Part shown: positions 55,295-64,000 of the stretch, piece after piece
How the letters are laid out: each line of letters begins with the position of its first letter
Position numbering within the stretch: the first letter of the stretch is position 1
DNA from: Bacteroidota bacterium
GTDB taxonomy: Bacteria > Bacteroidota > Ignavibacteria > Kapaibacteriales > Kapaibacteriaceae
DNA: 64,000 bases
Direction: 5' to 3'
NCBI GenBank assembly: GCA_018266735.1
Contig: JAFDZT010000004.1
Coordinates: 468,094 to 532,093 of the forward strand
The notes under the pieces: generated by a model
The model's input: only the letters and a program-made list of their open reading frames with translations
Told to the model about the DNA's origin: nothing
Databases searched by the model: none
Translations under genes and position numbers: made by a program

Positions 55295-58158
55295 GGTGCC
55301 GCGAGTTTCTCGACGCGAGTGGGACCAAGGGGAGGATCGATGAGCGACGTGGTCATGTTGGTCGTACTTCCGTCGCCAAGCTGACCAAAGGCATTGTCGC
55401 CCCACGTCCACAAGCTTCCATCCGTGCGAACAGCAAGTGCATGGGCCCCGCCACCTTCAACACCTTGCACTCCATCGATGCGTCCCACCTTGGTGGGCAC
55501 ATACCGACAAATGCGCGTACCATCTCCCAATGAGCCGAGCACGTTGTTACCCCATGCCCACACGTTCCCAAGCGAATCGACGGCAAGCGAGAACGTACTG
55601 CCGGCAGAGATGGCGCGAATGGAAGATGGGAGACCGGCAACATAGACAGGCTTGAACGAATCCTTCGTGGTGCCGTCACCAAGTTGGCCGCTCGCATTGC
55701 CACCAAGCGTATACACCCGTCCCTGCATGTCGAGGATCATCGTATGGAAGTCGCCGCATGACACGGCCTTTGCCCGCAGACGTCCATCCCGGATCGCCGA
55801 CACGCCACTGACGGAGAGCGGCACCGGTATTGGCATGTAGGCCACATCGGGGTCAACGCCGATCTGTCCGTACCCGTTGTTGCCCCACAGGTAGACAAGT
55901 CCTGACTTCCCAATGGCCGCAGAATGTGCGGCCCCGCACGACACCTGCACCATCGGCTCCTTGAACAGCGTGTTCTTCACCGGATCGTTCGGATGCCATA
56001 CGCTTGCCACTTGGCCGGTAGTAGGGTTCAACACGAACGTCCACAGCAAACCCGCCTCGCCGGAACGATTATAGCCCCACGTATAGAGTTCACCGTTCTT
56101 CGTGATCGCTGCTGCATTACGCATGCCCGTGCTCACCTGAATGCAGTTCAACAGATTCACGGCCGTTGGATCGGCATGATCGGCATAGTCGTTGGTGCCG
56201 AGCTGACCGTAATCATTGCTTCCCCAGGCCTGCACTTTCCCATCCTTCGTGTTCACGATGGAATGTGCCATGCCGGCAGCGATGGAATTCAATTCCTTGA
56301 TGCTGATATGCACAGGCTCGGGCACAACAGATGGCGCAGACTTCAGGACGCGCTTGTCGTCATTGCTGCCCCATCCCCACAGCGTGTTCTTCACATTGAG
56401 CGCCGCAAGGGCGAACTTCGAGATCGCTTGCGTGTATTCCGGCTCCATGGTCATGGACATCAGATCGAGCATGGACCCATTGTCATTGCTCGGTGTCGCA
56501 ACGTTGCTGGCCTTCGTGGCCGTGAGCGACCTGCCCTTGGTATTGACGCTGATATCGGAGATCATCACGCCATCGGACAGCGACACTTTCTGATCCTTCA
56601 ACGATGCCATATCGGCGGCGAATTGCGTGCGCGTCTTCACCGGCGGCTTCTCTTCGGGCGTAACGGCAAGTGAATGGCGCTCCCCTGCCGCCATGATCAT
56701 CACAGGCAACTTCACCGAGTCCTTGCGGTCGGCATCGTAGAACATGAACTTGTCGACGTTCACATGAGCAAGCTTCGACTGATCGATGATCAACACACGG
56801 GCCGATCTGTTCACATACTTCGTCAGATCCCACTCGAACGACACGAGTCGGTCGGACGTTGACGACTTCTTTGAGCGATCTTCCGGCTTTCCCGTGCTGA
56901 AGGCCACGTAGTACTCGCGGTCGATACCTGGCACTTTTCGCGTTTCGAGTTTGAATGTGTCCTTCGCTTGCTTCTCTACGAGGAACTCCACGGCGCATGC
57001 GCGATCGTTGGCACCACCGAACAGGAAGCTCATCGTGGTGTTCTTCAATTGGAATTCTTCAGAGACAGCCTGCCCGACGGCAGCATCACCTAGACCCGGT
57101 GCGAACGTTGTCACCCACCAATCAAGGTGATGTCCAAGGTTGCCGAACACAGGATGCGAACCCTGTTGCGGCTGCGTGTACATCGCATCACCGCTCACGA
57201 TCCAGCACGCCATTGATCCTACTTCGAAGTCCCAATTCTCACCCGGACAGGTTGGCGTCACCGGAAAGAAGGTGCCACCGGAGGCCGTTGTTCGCGTGCC
57301 CGCATTGTCATCCTTGGGCACTTCCATTGGTTGATAGGTGAACCACCATATCTCGCTCTCGCCAAGCACAACGGGGAGTCGCGTGGAATTGTCGATCGAC
57401 GAGACCATCCATGCATACTTGTGCTGCACTTCGAAGGCGCGCGACGAAACAGGATACTGGAACACGGTTCTATTCAACGACTCCACCATCATGAAGGCAG
57501 GATTACGCTGAATGGCATCGAACGGCGTTTGATTGGCGAAGACCTCGACGATCTTCAACCGATACGTGATGCGTTGTTGCGGAGATGGAGGCACCGACGG
57601 CATCCATGAGAACACGGGAAGACGGTCCATCACTTCCGATTCATCGGGCGGAGCGATCAGGATCGGGATCGTCAGTCGGTTGATCGTCACGAACTTGCAA
57701 TCACGCCCGATGATCTGCTCGTTGTCTGCCGACAAGGCCTCGACGCACAACGTATACTGTCCGGTCGGCATCAATCCCGTGCGAAGAAGTGCATCCTCGT
57801 AGTTCTTGTTCGACTCGTTCACACGGATCGGCTGCACCATGGACCCCGTGACCACGGACCGTCCCGGCGGGATCTCGAAGATCTTCGTGTCCACATCGGC
57901 AATGATGCCATCGGGGATCGATGTTTCCTCGGCTGTACCGTGCAAAAGGATGCGTACAGGCTTCCCTGACCGATTGTTGAGCTCCACTTTCCAGAAATCT
58001 GCCACCCGCAATTGATTGGGCGGCGGTTGTGTGAGCTTCACGTCCACAACATCCTGAGAAAGCGCAGGAAGGGTCGCAAAGGCCGCGAAGGCGGCAAGGA
58101 CGAGTGCGCGACGGTAAAAGAGCGCACGGGCGATCGGCGTCAGCATGACGCACCTCAT
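55291..58158 (-). CDS. RCC1-repeat surface protein with beta-sandwich domains
   Basis: The 955-residue protein has a signal peptide ending in LPALSQ. Its N-terminal module (VDVKLTQPPPNQLRVADFW) leads to a fibronectin/TANFOR-like segment (PVFSWMPSVPP ... YRLKIVEV). A lectin-like beta-sandwich is near the middle (WDFEVGSMACW ... FLFGGANDRACAVEF ... RVLIIDQS), like non-catalytic domains of levanase-type enzymes. About seven RCC1 blades form the C-terminal 350 residues (AWGSNDYGQLG, LWGNNGYGQIG, TWGDNAFGQLGDG). It probably binds ligands at the cell surface. No canonical Por sorting domain is at the C-terminus. ATG 58158 is preferred; a TTG at 58173 (MKKN...) is possible. Confidence 0.82.
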   Translation of the reverse strand: MRCVMLTPIARALFYRRALVLAAFAAFATLPALSQDVVDVKLTQPPPNQLRVADFWKVELNNRSGKPVRILLHGTAEETSIPDGIIADVDTKIFEIPPGRSVVTGSMVQPIRVNESNKNYEDALLRTGLMPTGQYTLCVEALSADNEQIIGRDCKFVTINRLTIPILIAPPDESEVMDRLPVFSWMPSVPPSPQQRITYRLKIVEVFANQTPFDAIQRNPAFMMVESLNRTVFQYPVSSRAFEVQHKYAWMVSSIDNSTRLPVVLGESEIWWFTYQPMEVPKDDNAGTRTTASGGTFFPVTPTCPGENWDFEVGSMACWIVSGDAMYTQPQQGSHPVFGNLGHHLDWWVTTFAPGLGDAAVGQAVSEEFQLKNTTMSFLFGGANDRACAVEFLVEKQAKDTFKLETRKVPGIDREYYVAFSTGKPEDRSKKSSTSDRLVSFEWDLTKYVNRSARVLIIDQSKLAHVNVDKFMFYDADRKDSVKLPVMIMAAGERHSLAVTPEEKPPVKTRTQFAADMASLKDQKVSLSDGVMISDISVNTKGRSLTATKASNVATPSNDNGSMLDLMSMTMEPEYTQAISKFALAALNVKNTLWGWGSNDDKRVLKSAPSVVPEPVHISIKELNSIAAGMAHSIVNTKDGKVQAWGSNDYGQLGTNDYADHADPTAVNLLNCIQVSTGMRNAAAITKNGELYTWGYNRSGEAGLLWTFVLNPTTGQVASVWHPNDPVKNTLFKEPMVQVSCGAAHSAAIGKSGLVYLWGNNGYGQIGVDPDVAYMPIPVPLSVSGVSAIRDGRLRAKAVSCGDFHTMILDMQGRVYTLGGNASGQLGDGTTKDSFKPVYVAGLPSSIRAISAGSTFSLAVDSLGNVWAWGNNVLGSLGDGTRICRYVPTKVGRIDGVQGVEGGGAHALAVRTDGSLWTWGDNAFGQLGDGSTTNMTTSLIDPPLGPTRVEKLAAP

Positions 58159-58180
58159 AATGTTTTTTTTCAATCCCGGT

Positions 58181-58188
58181 CAAACATA
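58181..58188 (-). promoter_or_regulatory. -7 promoter element for the RCC1/barrel operon
   Basis: TATGTTTG on the - strand matches TAnnTTTG exactly. It lies 22 bases before ATG 58158 and 7 bases before the alternative TTG start at 58173. Confidence 0.45.
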
Positions 58189-58258
58189 GTGAACAATGTG
58201 AGCATTCGTTCTTGATATTTGCCGCCGGTGCTTTTCACCATTACTTGAGGGCAGGGAG

Positions 58259-61200
58259 ATGAGGCGACATGCTCTGCGCGTATCCGCGCTTCGATCACAG
58301 CACGTCCCGCGAATCCCAGTCGATCCACGGACACCGAACGACGTTCTGTCCGCGCCATCGAACTTTGCACTGTCTCGCAGACAGGCATTGGGTTTAGCCG
58401 GAGTTCTCGCCGTTACCGCGGCACCATTGGCCGGTGCCGTAGCATCTGCACTGTCGCACAAGTTCTCCGTCAAGCGACGCGGCTCGCGCATTGCCTTTGT
58501 GGTGGCGGGTGTCGAGCGATGGGTGATCGACCCGAAACAGTTCGACGGATCTCCCACCACCTCCTACGCGAGCACGTCCGATCGCACACAGGTCACCCTG
58601 CGTGATGCCACCTATCCAGGTACCAACATACGCGCCGACCTGGTGGCCACCATCGAACACGGCTCCACACCGACCATCTCGATCCGCTTCGAAGAGCTCA
58701 AGTGCACGGTCAACGCAGCGTTCGTACCATGGCTGCTGGACCGCGTGGTGGCCGTCGGCACGTCAACCGCACATCGCAGCCTCCAGTGCGGCGAAGCCGG
58801 CGCAGAAGTGCGTACCGATGCCCAGCGTGGAGAAGCCGTATCGTTTCGACCGATGTGGGCGCTCACGTTCAGTGGCCCGACCACGACGCGCCTTTCCGCC
58901 CTTACCCTTCCCTCTGCCTCCATCACCATTTCGTTGCTTGACGCCGATGCGCCGTCGCTGTTCACAAAGGCGGCCGTTCGCCGGTCGTTGTTGCGCATCT
59001 CGCGCGGCAGCAATGTGTGGGACACGCCACTGGCCTTGTCGGGAGCAGAGCGGTGGTCGTTCGACGTCCGCGGTGATGCCTTCTCCACGTTGAGTGTCGA
59101 GAGCTCGAATGATGGTCGCTGTGCCGTGCTGCTTGAAGGCAACACCGATGGTGCCGTGCGCTTGTCGGCACGTGACCACGACGTCTACATGCCACTGCGC
59201 AATGCGCGGTATGCATGGACGCGTACGGAAGAGGGGTTGCACGAAGCCTTCGTTGCACGCTATTCGACCACACCGTTCTGGCATTCGGTGGCAGGGTTCT
59301 CGATGGAGCTTGGCGACCGTGAAGCACTGCCGCCGTTGGAGATCGTGAGCACGAACGGCCGCGTCGACAAACTGAACATCGCTCCTGCACTGTTGCGCTA
59401 CGCTGTGCCCGTGGACGGTGCCGTCACGGAGCCCACCATTGCGCATGCGGCCGCGCAGTGCGCCTTCCTGACCGCTGATGTGCGCGTGAGCGCATTGCCG
59501 AAGCCGAACTTCCACATGGTGGGTGTGAACGTCGATGCACCGCAGGACTTCAACGTGAAGTCACTCAAGATGCAAGACCTCAAAGGAGAAGCACCCTCGT
59601 TTCGCGTGAAGAAGAAGGAGGCACGGTGGCTGCTTGCCGATGCCAAGCTCATCACGCCATCGTCCATCAAGGTGTCGGTGATCCGACCGGACGATCTGCT
59701 GGTACTCACCTTCGAGTTCGTCAACATCACCGTCAATGTCGGCGCGGGGACGTTCAGCTCGAATGGCGACGGCGCTCACCTGATCGTCCACTTCCAGCCA
59801 CAACACATTGCAGAACGCGCGTTCTTCTACACCGAAGAAAAGCCCGTCAACAATGCAGAGTTCAAGTCCAGCTCTCCAACGGGAAGCGCAGAGCCATTGC
59901 TCGATCCACCCATCGATGCCATTCTTGCCCACGATTCACGTCTGGCCTTCCACGTTCCGAGCGGCTATCGCGGAACGATGAGCGTCGAAGGTCTCCTCGA
60001 TTGGTCAAAGTTCGAGATGAGCGTTTCGCCCGCAGCGAAGCCACCGTCCATGGATCACATCTTGTCCATGATCGACACGGCCTTCGTTTCCAAGTATGCT
60101 GTTGATGCCAACACAGCAACGAAGAATGCCAAGCCAAGTTCTCGGAGCAAGGGCAAGACCGTCACGTCTGCGTTTGCAGCGCCCAAGGTGTCGATGAAGG
60201 TGGGTGCGGAAGCAGCCTTGATGAAGCGTGTCGATCTCAAGGATCGCTACGAGTCGAGCAGCGACTTCCGGGCCGCCATCCCCGAGAGCATGATGACGGG
60301 CATCATCGCTGTGTTCAACGAAAAGCCGCCCATCAAGAATCCATCGGCAACGGAAACCTCGATCGAGTATCCGTATCGCTTGATGCTCTCGCCGAACAAG
60401 TATGCCGGCTGGGCACATGCAACGAAGCCCGTGTGGAATCCGAGCAATCATCGCGCTGAGCTATGGCACACACGTCTTGGCGTGCGCAATAGTGACGGGA
60501 CCGTGAGCGAGAATGCGGCGGCGCTACGGACGGTGCGTGCGGTATGGTCGCCTGATTATGGCGTCGACTATGCCATGAGCGCCATCTACAAAGAACGTCC
60601 GTTCCGCACGTCGATCAACCGTCGTGACCGACATGAGATCGTACAACTCACGTCCGACTACAACCTTGTCGACACGAAGATCGCGCCCATCCCTGTGAAC
60701 CGCATGATGCTCACGTCGCTCGGTGCGTGGATGGACAGCGCCGGTGCGTGGGATCCTGCCGGGTCGGACAAGATCGACGTGGAAGGATGGATCCAACGCG
60801 GAGCGCAAGGACGCGACTCGTTCGTGCGAATCTCCTACAAAGGGTATCTCTTCCCGTTCGGCAATCGCGCGACGCTGTTGAAGGAAACGGAGCGCAAGTT
60901 CCGTCGCACACCGCGCGGACATATGGCCGCCTACCTGATGCAGCGCATGTACATCATCGTGCGCGAGCCCGTGCGCGACTTCCCTGCTGCCGGTCTTCCC
61001 GGCATGAAGTATCTCGGTCGGGAATTCCCCTTCCGCCGTATCACCATCACAACGAAGCAAACGCCGAACCTCGAATTGCCGACGCCGTTGTATGCGGGCT
61101 TCTCCACGAACAGCTTTTGGCCGAAGTTCACGAACAACGGCTCGATCGTCGACGTGCAGTGGTCGTGCATCGGCACCGACTGGGACAACAAGAACGTGCA

Positions 61201-63337
61201 GTTCAGCGCGCCGCTGGCCTTCATCGCCAACGGTGATGCTACATCGAATGCACCTGCCGACCTCACGAAGATGACCAACTTCATTGCGAACTCCTACAAC
61301 GGTATGATGTCGCAACGAAGTCTCAACATGCAAGGTCAGTCCATCGCCCTTGCGCCGAGCGTCAAGCTTGGCGACACGTCGATGCCCACCACCACGTTCA
61401 TGTTGCATGGCTACACTGCCGAAGGTGCACCCAAGAACACCGTGCAATTCTTCCCGCGCATGGAGCGCGCCGATGTGAAGATCGACAAGGTGCAAGAGCT
61501 CCTTGGTACCGATGCAACGCGATCCATTGCCTACTTCGAACAGTACTTGAAGCATGCCTTCGAAACGGGTGCCAACGTTGCACAAGGCGCTACGCCCAAC
61601 ATCAACGATGTGTTGAACCCATCGCAGATCTTTGCCAAGCTCACCTCGCCCCTTACGATGGCCTTCTCGGGTGCGAGCGATAAGAGCGGCGGACTTGGCG
61701 CGCCGGACATCAACATCAGCGGCCTGTCGCGTCTGATGGGTCCGATCGCCGGCGACCTGACCAATGTGGTCAACAGCGCCATTGCCATCGGGAACTTCGA
61801 CCCGATGCAGTATTTCCAGAGCATGCTCAATGCCAAGATCCTAGGCGACATCACGCTGGCCGATGTGCTCAAGTTCGTGTCGGGCGTCCTCGATAACCTC
61901 GACAAGATGCCGGGCCTCGACAAGAAGGATGCGTTCATGGACACGGACGCGACCAAGAGCGCGACCGATGCGGCGAACGAGGTGAAGACACAGGCATTGG
62001 CACTCAAGACGGAAGCAGAGAAGCTTGCCAGCGACGTCGATGCCGAAGTGAAGGCCGCACGCGATGCACTGGTGGCCAAGGTGAACGATATCAAGTCGGA
62101 GATCGAAGGCTACATCAACGACGGCAAGAAGATCGTTGAGGACCGCATCAACGAGTGGAAGAAGGCCGTGAACGACAAGGCCAACGAACTCAAGAGCGAG
62201 ATCGACAAGGTCTTGGGTCCACTCAAGGAGGCAGGGAACGAGGCGTACAAGAAGTACGAGGAAGTGAACAGCTTGATCAACGCACTCAAGCAAGGACTTC
62301 AACTCGTCTATGAATGGAGCACGGAGATCAAGGGAAGTCCGGGAAACATCCTGGCACCTCTCAACGCATCGGCCACGAACAAGGACGACAAGGCCATCCT
62401 CTACCTCAAGGCTTCGTTCACGAAGAAGCTCGACCTCAATCCGCCCGATGTGCGCATCTACGGATCGCTCAGCAATTTCGTGATCAACCTCATCGGCGAC
62501 GGAGCGGCGCAGTTCCTCATCATCAAGTTCAATCGACTTGCCTTCTCGGCAACCATCGGACAGAAGCCACAGGTCGACCCCGACATCAAGGAAGTAGCCT
62601 TTGCAGGTCCCCTCACCTTCGTGAACAAACTCAAGGACCTCATCCCCAAGGGTGGTTCTGCCGGTGGTGTCGGATTCTCCTTCGACTTCAATGTGCTGCC
62701 AACGGGCATCACGGCACAGCTCACGATCGGTCTCCCCAATGTTACCGTTGGTGTGCTCTCGCTCCAGAACATGGCCTTCATCATGCGGATCACCATTCCG
62801 TTCGATGGCAGACCGTTCAGCGCCTACTTCGCCTTCTGCACCAAGGACAGTCCGTTCCGCCTTACCGTGATGGTGTTCGCCGGCGGCGGATTCTTCGGCA
62901 TCGAGGTCACACCGAGCGGCGTGAAGATGCTCGAGGCAGCATTCGAGTTCGGAGGCAACTTCGCCTTCGATTGCGGCGTGGCCAGCGGTGGCGCCAGCGT
63001 GATGGCCGGCATCTACTACAAACTCGAGAAGAAGAGCACTCCCGACGGAGACAAGGACTACAGCGAACTCACGGCCTACTTCCGACTGCAAGGCAACCTG
63101 AGCGTGCTCGGTCTCATTCACGTGAGTCTCTTGTTCGAGCTCAAGCTCACCTGGCAGAACAATGGCAAGCTCTATGGCGTGGCAACGGTCGAGGTGGAGA
63201 TCTCCATCCTCTTCCTGAGCTTCAGCGTTGGTGTAACGGTCGAACGACAACTCAAGGGTAGCGATGGCGATCCCACGTTCCAACAGATGCTGCCAACGCA
63301 AGATCTGTGGCTCACCTATTGCGAAGCATTCGCGTAA
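58259..63337 (+). CDS. Giant twin-arginine exoprotein, unknown family (1692 residues)
   Basis: The protein has a Tat-type signal: SRRQAL with Arg40-Arg41, then a hydrophobic core (LGLAGVLAVTAAPLAGAVASA, about 44-64), after an unusually long 38-residue N-region. The mature part is beta-rich to about residue 1220. A long charged coiled coil follows at about 1222-1351 (Glu/Lys/Ala-rich). The strand-rich C-terminus (SFSVGVTVERQL) contains Gly-rich hydrophobic segments (VMVFAGGGFFGIEV). I recognise no enzymatic motif and no Por sorting domain. GGGAG lies just before the ATG. It is divergent from the RCC1/barrel pair and 15 bases upstream of another long gene. Tat export implies folding in the cytoplasm before transport, possibly with a cofactor or partner. 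Confidence 0.82.
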   Translation: MRRHALRVSALRSQHVPRIPVDPRTPNDVLSAPSNFALSRRQALGLAGVLAVTAAPLAGAVASALSHKFSVKRRGSRIAFVVAGVERWVIDPKQFDGSPTTSYASTSDRTQVTLRDATYPGTNIRADLVATIEHGSTPTISIRFEELKCTVNAAFVPWLLDRVVAVGTSTAHRSLQCGEAGAEVRTDAQRGEAVSFRPMWALTFSGPTTTRLSALTLPSASITISLLDADAPSLFTKAAVRRSLLRISRGSNVWDTPLALSGAERWSFDVRGDAFSTLSVESSNDGRCAVLLEGNTDGAVRLSARDHDVYMPLRNARYAWTRTEEGLHEAFVARYSTTPFWHSVAGFSMELGDREALPPLEIVSTNGRVDKLNIAPALLRYAVPVDGAVTEPTIAHAAAQCAFLTADVRVSALPKPNFHMVGVNVDAPQDFNVKSLKMQDLKGEAPSFRVKKKEARWLLADAKLITPSSIKVSVIRPDDLLVLTFEFVNITVNVGAGTFSSNGDGAHLIVHFQPQHIAERAFFYTEEKPVNNAEFKSSSPTGSAEPLLDPPIDAILAHDSRLAFHVPSGYRGTMSVEGLLDWSKFEMSVSPAAKPPSMDHILSMIDTAFVSKYAVDANTATKNAKPSSRSKGKTVTSAFAAPKVSMKVGAEAALMKRVDLKDRYESSSDFRAAIPESMMTGIIAVFNEKPPIKNPSATETSIEYPYRLMLSPNKYAGWAHATKPVWNPSNHRAELWHTRLGVRNSDGTVSENAAALRTVRAVWSPDYGVDYAMSAIYKERPFRTSINRRDRHEIVQLTSDYNLVDTKIAPIPVNRMMLTSLGAWMDSAGAWDPAGSDKIDVEGWIQRGAQGRDSFVRISYKGYLFPFGNRATLLKETERKFRRTPRGHMAAYLMQRMYIIVREPVRDFPAAGLPGMKYLGREFPFRRITITTKQTPNLELPTPLYAGFSTNSFWPKFTNNGSIVDVQWSCIGTDWDNKNVQFSAPLAFIANGDATSNAPADLTKMTNFIANSYNGMMSQRSLNMQGQSIALAPSVKLGDTSMPTTTFMLHGYTAEGAPKNTVQFFPRMERADVKIDKVQELLGTDATRSIAYFEQYLKHAFETGANVAQGATPNINDVLNPSQIFAKLTSPLTMAFSGASDKSGGLGAPDINISGLSRLMGPIAGDLTNVVNSAIAIGNFDPMQYFQSMLNAKILGDITLADVLKFVSGVLDNLDKMPGLDKKDAFMDTDATKSATDAANEVKTQALALKTEAEKLASDVDAEVKAARDALVAKVNDIKSEIEGYINDGKKIVEDRINEWKKAVNDKANELKSEIDKVLGPLKEAGNEAYKKYEEVNSLINALKQGLQLVYEWSTEIKGSPGNILAPLNASATNKDDKAILYLKASFTKKLDLNPPDVRIYGSLSNFVINLIGDGAAQFLIIKFNRLAFSATIGQKPQVDPDIKEVAFAGPLTFVNKLKDLIPKGGSAGGVGFSFDFNVLPTGITAQLTIGLPNVTVGVLSLQNMAFIMRITIPFDGRPFSAYFAFCTKDSPFRLTVMVFAGGGFFGIEVTPSGVKMLEAAFEFGGNFAFDCGVASGGASVMAGIYYKLEKKSTPDGDKDYSELTAYFRLQGNLSVLGLIHVSLLFELKLTWQNNGKLYGVATVEVEISILFLSFSVGVTVERQLKGSDGDPTFQQMLPTQDLWLTYCEAFA

Positions 63338-63352
63338 GGAACGGAGAACACT

Positions 63353-64000
63353 ATGAGATCCCAAGAACTTCAATGGACCGTGGTCCCGTACGATGCAGAA
63401 CAGATCGACGGTCGCACCTACTGTTCAGCAGCGATCACGGTGCTTCCGAAATTGTTGGACACCACGACGGCCGAAGCGCATCTCTCTGACTATCCCGACA
63501 TGGTCAACTGGCCGAAGACGTTGCTGTATGCAGACCTCTCGTTGGTGATCGACGGGAAGACCGTTCCGATGTCTGAGCTCGAGTTCATTGATGAACAGGC
63601 CGACCCTTCGATATGGCGTGCCGTGTTCACGAAGAAGACCCTCGTACGTCCGTACGAAATGAAGCACTTCACCGACTATCGCATTTTCTCCTTCCCCGTG
63701 AATGGTGTGCAAGAGACACTGGGCAAGATGTACAGCGTGATGGCGAAGAAGTACGCCCTCACGCAGCCCGTAATGGAGTCGGCGAAGAGTGGAGCAACAC
63801 TCAACAAGAAATCTTCGCAAAGCCTGCAGATGCCGGAGATCCTCGAGACGCTGAACTTCATCATGGCCGACGAGAAGATCGAGAGCCAGATGCGACAGCT
63901 CAAGGAGGGATTCCAGAAAGAAGGCACGGCTGCGGCTCGACGGATGATGCAGCCGTCCACAACATCGAACGTACGCGAGATCAAACGCGGACCGATCGAC
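63353..64000 (+). CDS. Start of a large gene cut by the window edge, unknown family
   Basis: An open frame of 216 codons runs from ATG 63353 to the end of the window with no stop. CGGAG lies 7 bases before the ATG. The protein starts MRSQELQWTVVPYDAEQ and contains AAITVLPKLL, LSDYPDMVNWPKTL and charged helical stretches (EKIESQMRQLKEGF). There is no signal peptide. I cannot name it. I have a vague memory of a similar N-terminal pattern (W-T-x-x-P ... L-x-V-x-x-P-x-L ... F/Y-P-D ... W-P) in large unannotated proteins of other phyla, but that needs a search. It is 15 bases downstream of the giant Tat protein gene and surely co-transcribed. Confidence 0.82.
   Translation, partial: MRSQELQWTVVPYDAEQIDGRTYCSAAITVLPKLLDTTTAEAHLSDYPDMVNWPKTLLYADLSLVIDGKTVPMSELEFIDEQADPSIWRAVFTKKTLVRPYEMKHFTDYRIFSFPVNGVQETLGKMYSVMAKKYALTQPVMESAKSGATLNKKSSQSLQMPEILETLNFIMADEKIESQMRQLKEGFQKEGTAAARRMMQPSTTSNVREIKRGPID

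Noticed and set aside
61841..63373. A 510-codon open frame on the - strand opposite the giant Tat protein
   Set aside because: It mirrors codon bias of the + strand gene, has no signal, motif or ribosome site, and a coherent coiled-coil protein is encoded on the + strand.

Overview
The window is a compact chromosome segment of about 57% G+C with no stretch over 300 bases lacking a gene. I found no tRNA, rRNA, insertion sequence or CRISPR array. The organism looks like a member of the Bacteroidota/Ignavibacteriota group, most plausibly a Kapabacteria-like or Chlorobi-like lineage. The reasons are several secreted proteins ending in type IX secretion (Por) sorting domains, TAnnTTTG promoter elements (the Bacteroidota -7 type), few Shine-Dalgarno sequences, heavy use of ATGA/TGATG start-stop overlaps, and many outer-membrane beta-barrels. 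The lineage is inferred; no marker gene fixes it.

Layout. 1-2.9 kb (+): terminator, then folC-purH (folate and purine synthesis). 2.9-8.3 kb (-): an AddB-like Fe-S nuclease coupled to a Lon-type protease. 8.4-11.9 kb (+): two lipoproteins, ribE and a ChlI/MoxR-like ATPase. 11.9-15.8 kb (-): an outer-membrane beta-barrel, an anti-sigma-type ATPase and an M28 peptidase, divergent from a soluble receiver-histidine kinase (15.9-17.0 kb, +). 17.0-23.2 kb (-): trpS, a secreted Asp-box protein, an FmdB-type zinc ribbon and a PcrA/UvrD helicase. 23.3-25.9 kb (+): exported protein, aldo/keto reductase and rpe. 25.9-28.2 kb (-): cysS and a Rossmann/DUF2520 protein. 28.2-36.1 kb (-): asd, manC, a small unknown, hutI, a 1129-residue surface protein and a DODA-type dioxygenase.

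36.1-44.2 kb (-): two tandem paralogous surface proteins, then a coupled redox cassette of di-heme DUF1111 lipoprotein, Rieske lipoprotein and porin. 44.3-47.2 kb (+): PAP2 phosphatase, nitrilase-family hydrolase and murC. 47.2-49.9 kb: a small barrel (-), a decayed thioredoxin-like pseudogene and an Asp-box exoprotein (+). 50.0-53.3 kb (+): two multi-parvulin periplasmic prolyl isomerases. 53.3-58.2 kb (-): an RCC1-repeat surface protein coupled to a beta-barrel. 58.3 kb to the window end (+): a 1692-residue twin-arginine exoprotein of no family I recognise, followed by a second large gene that runs off the window.

Common themes are envelope biogenesis and protein export: prolyl isomerases, barrels, sorting-domain proteins, a Tat substrate and lipoproteins, interleaved with housekeeping metabolism. 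Two genome-wide traits stand out. One is start codons sitting 3-7 bases after a -7 promoter element, which suggests leaderless mRNAs. The other is four dispersed arrays of a 7-base repeat (GAGTGAC-like) at gene ends, three of which are read into protein. The strongest candidate for an undescribed system is the divergent block at 53.3-64.0 kb.
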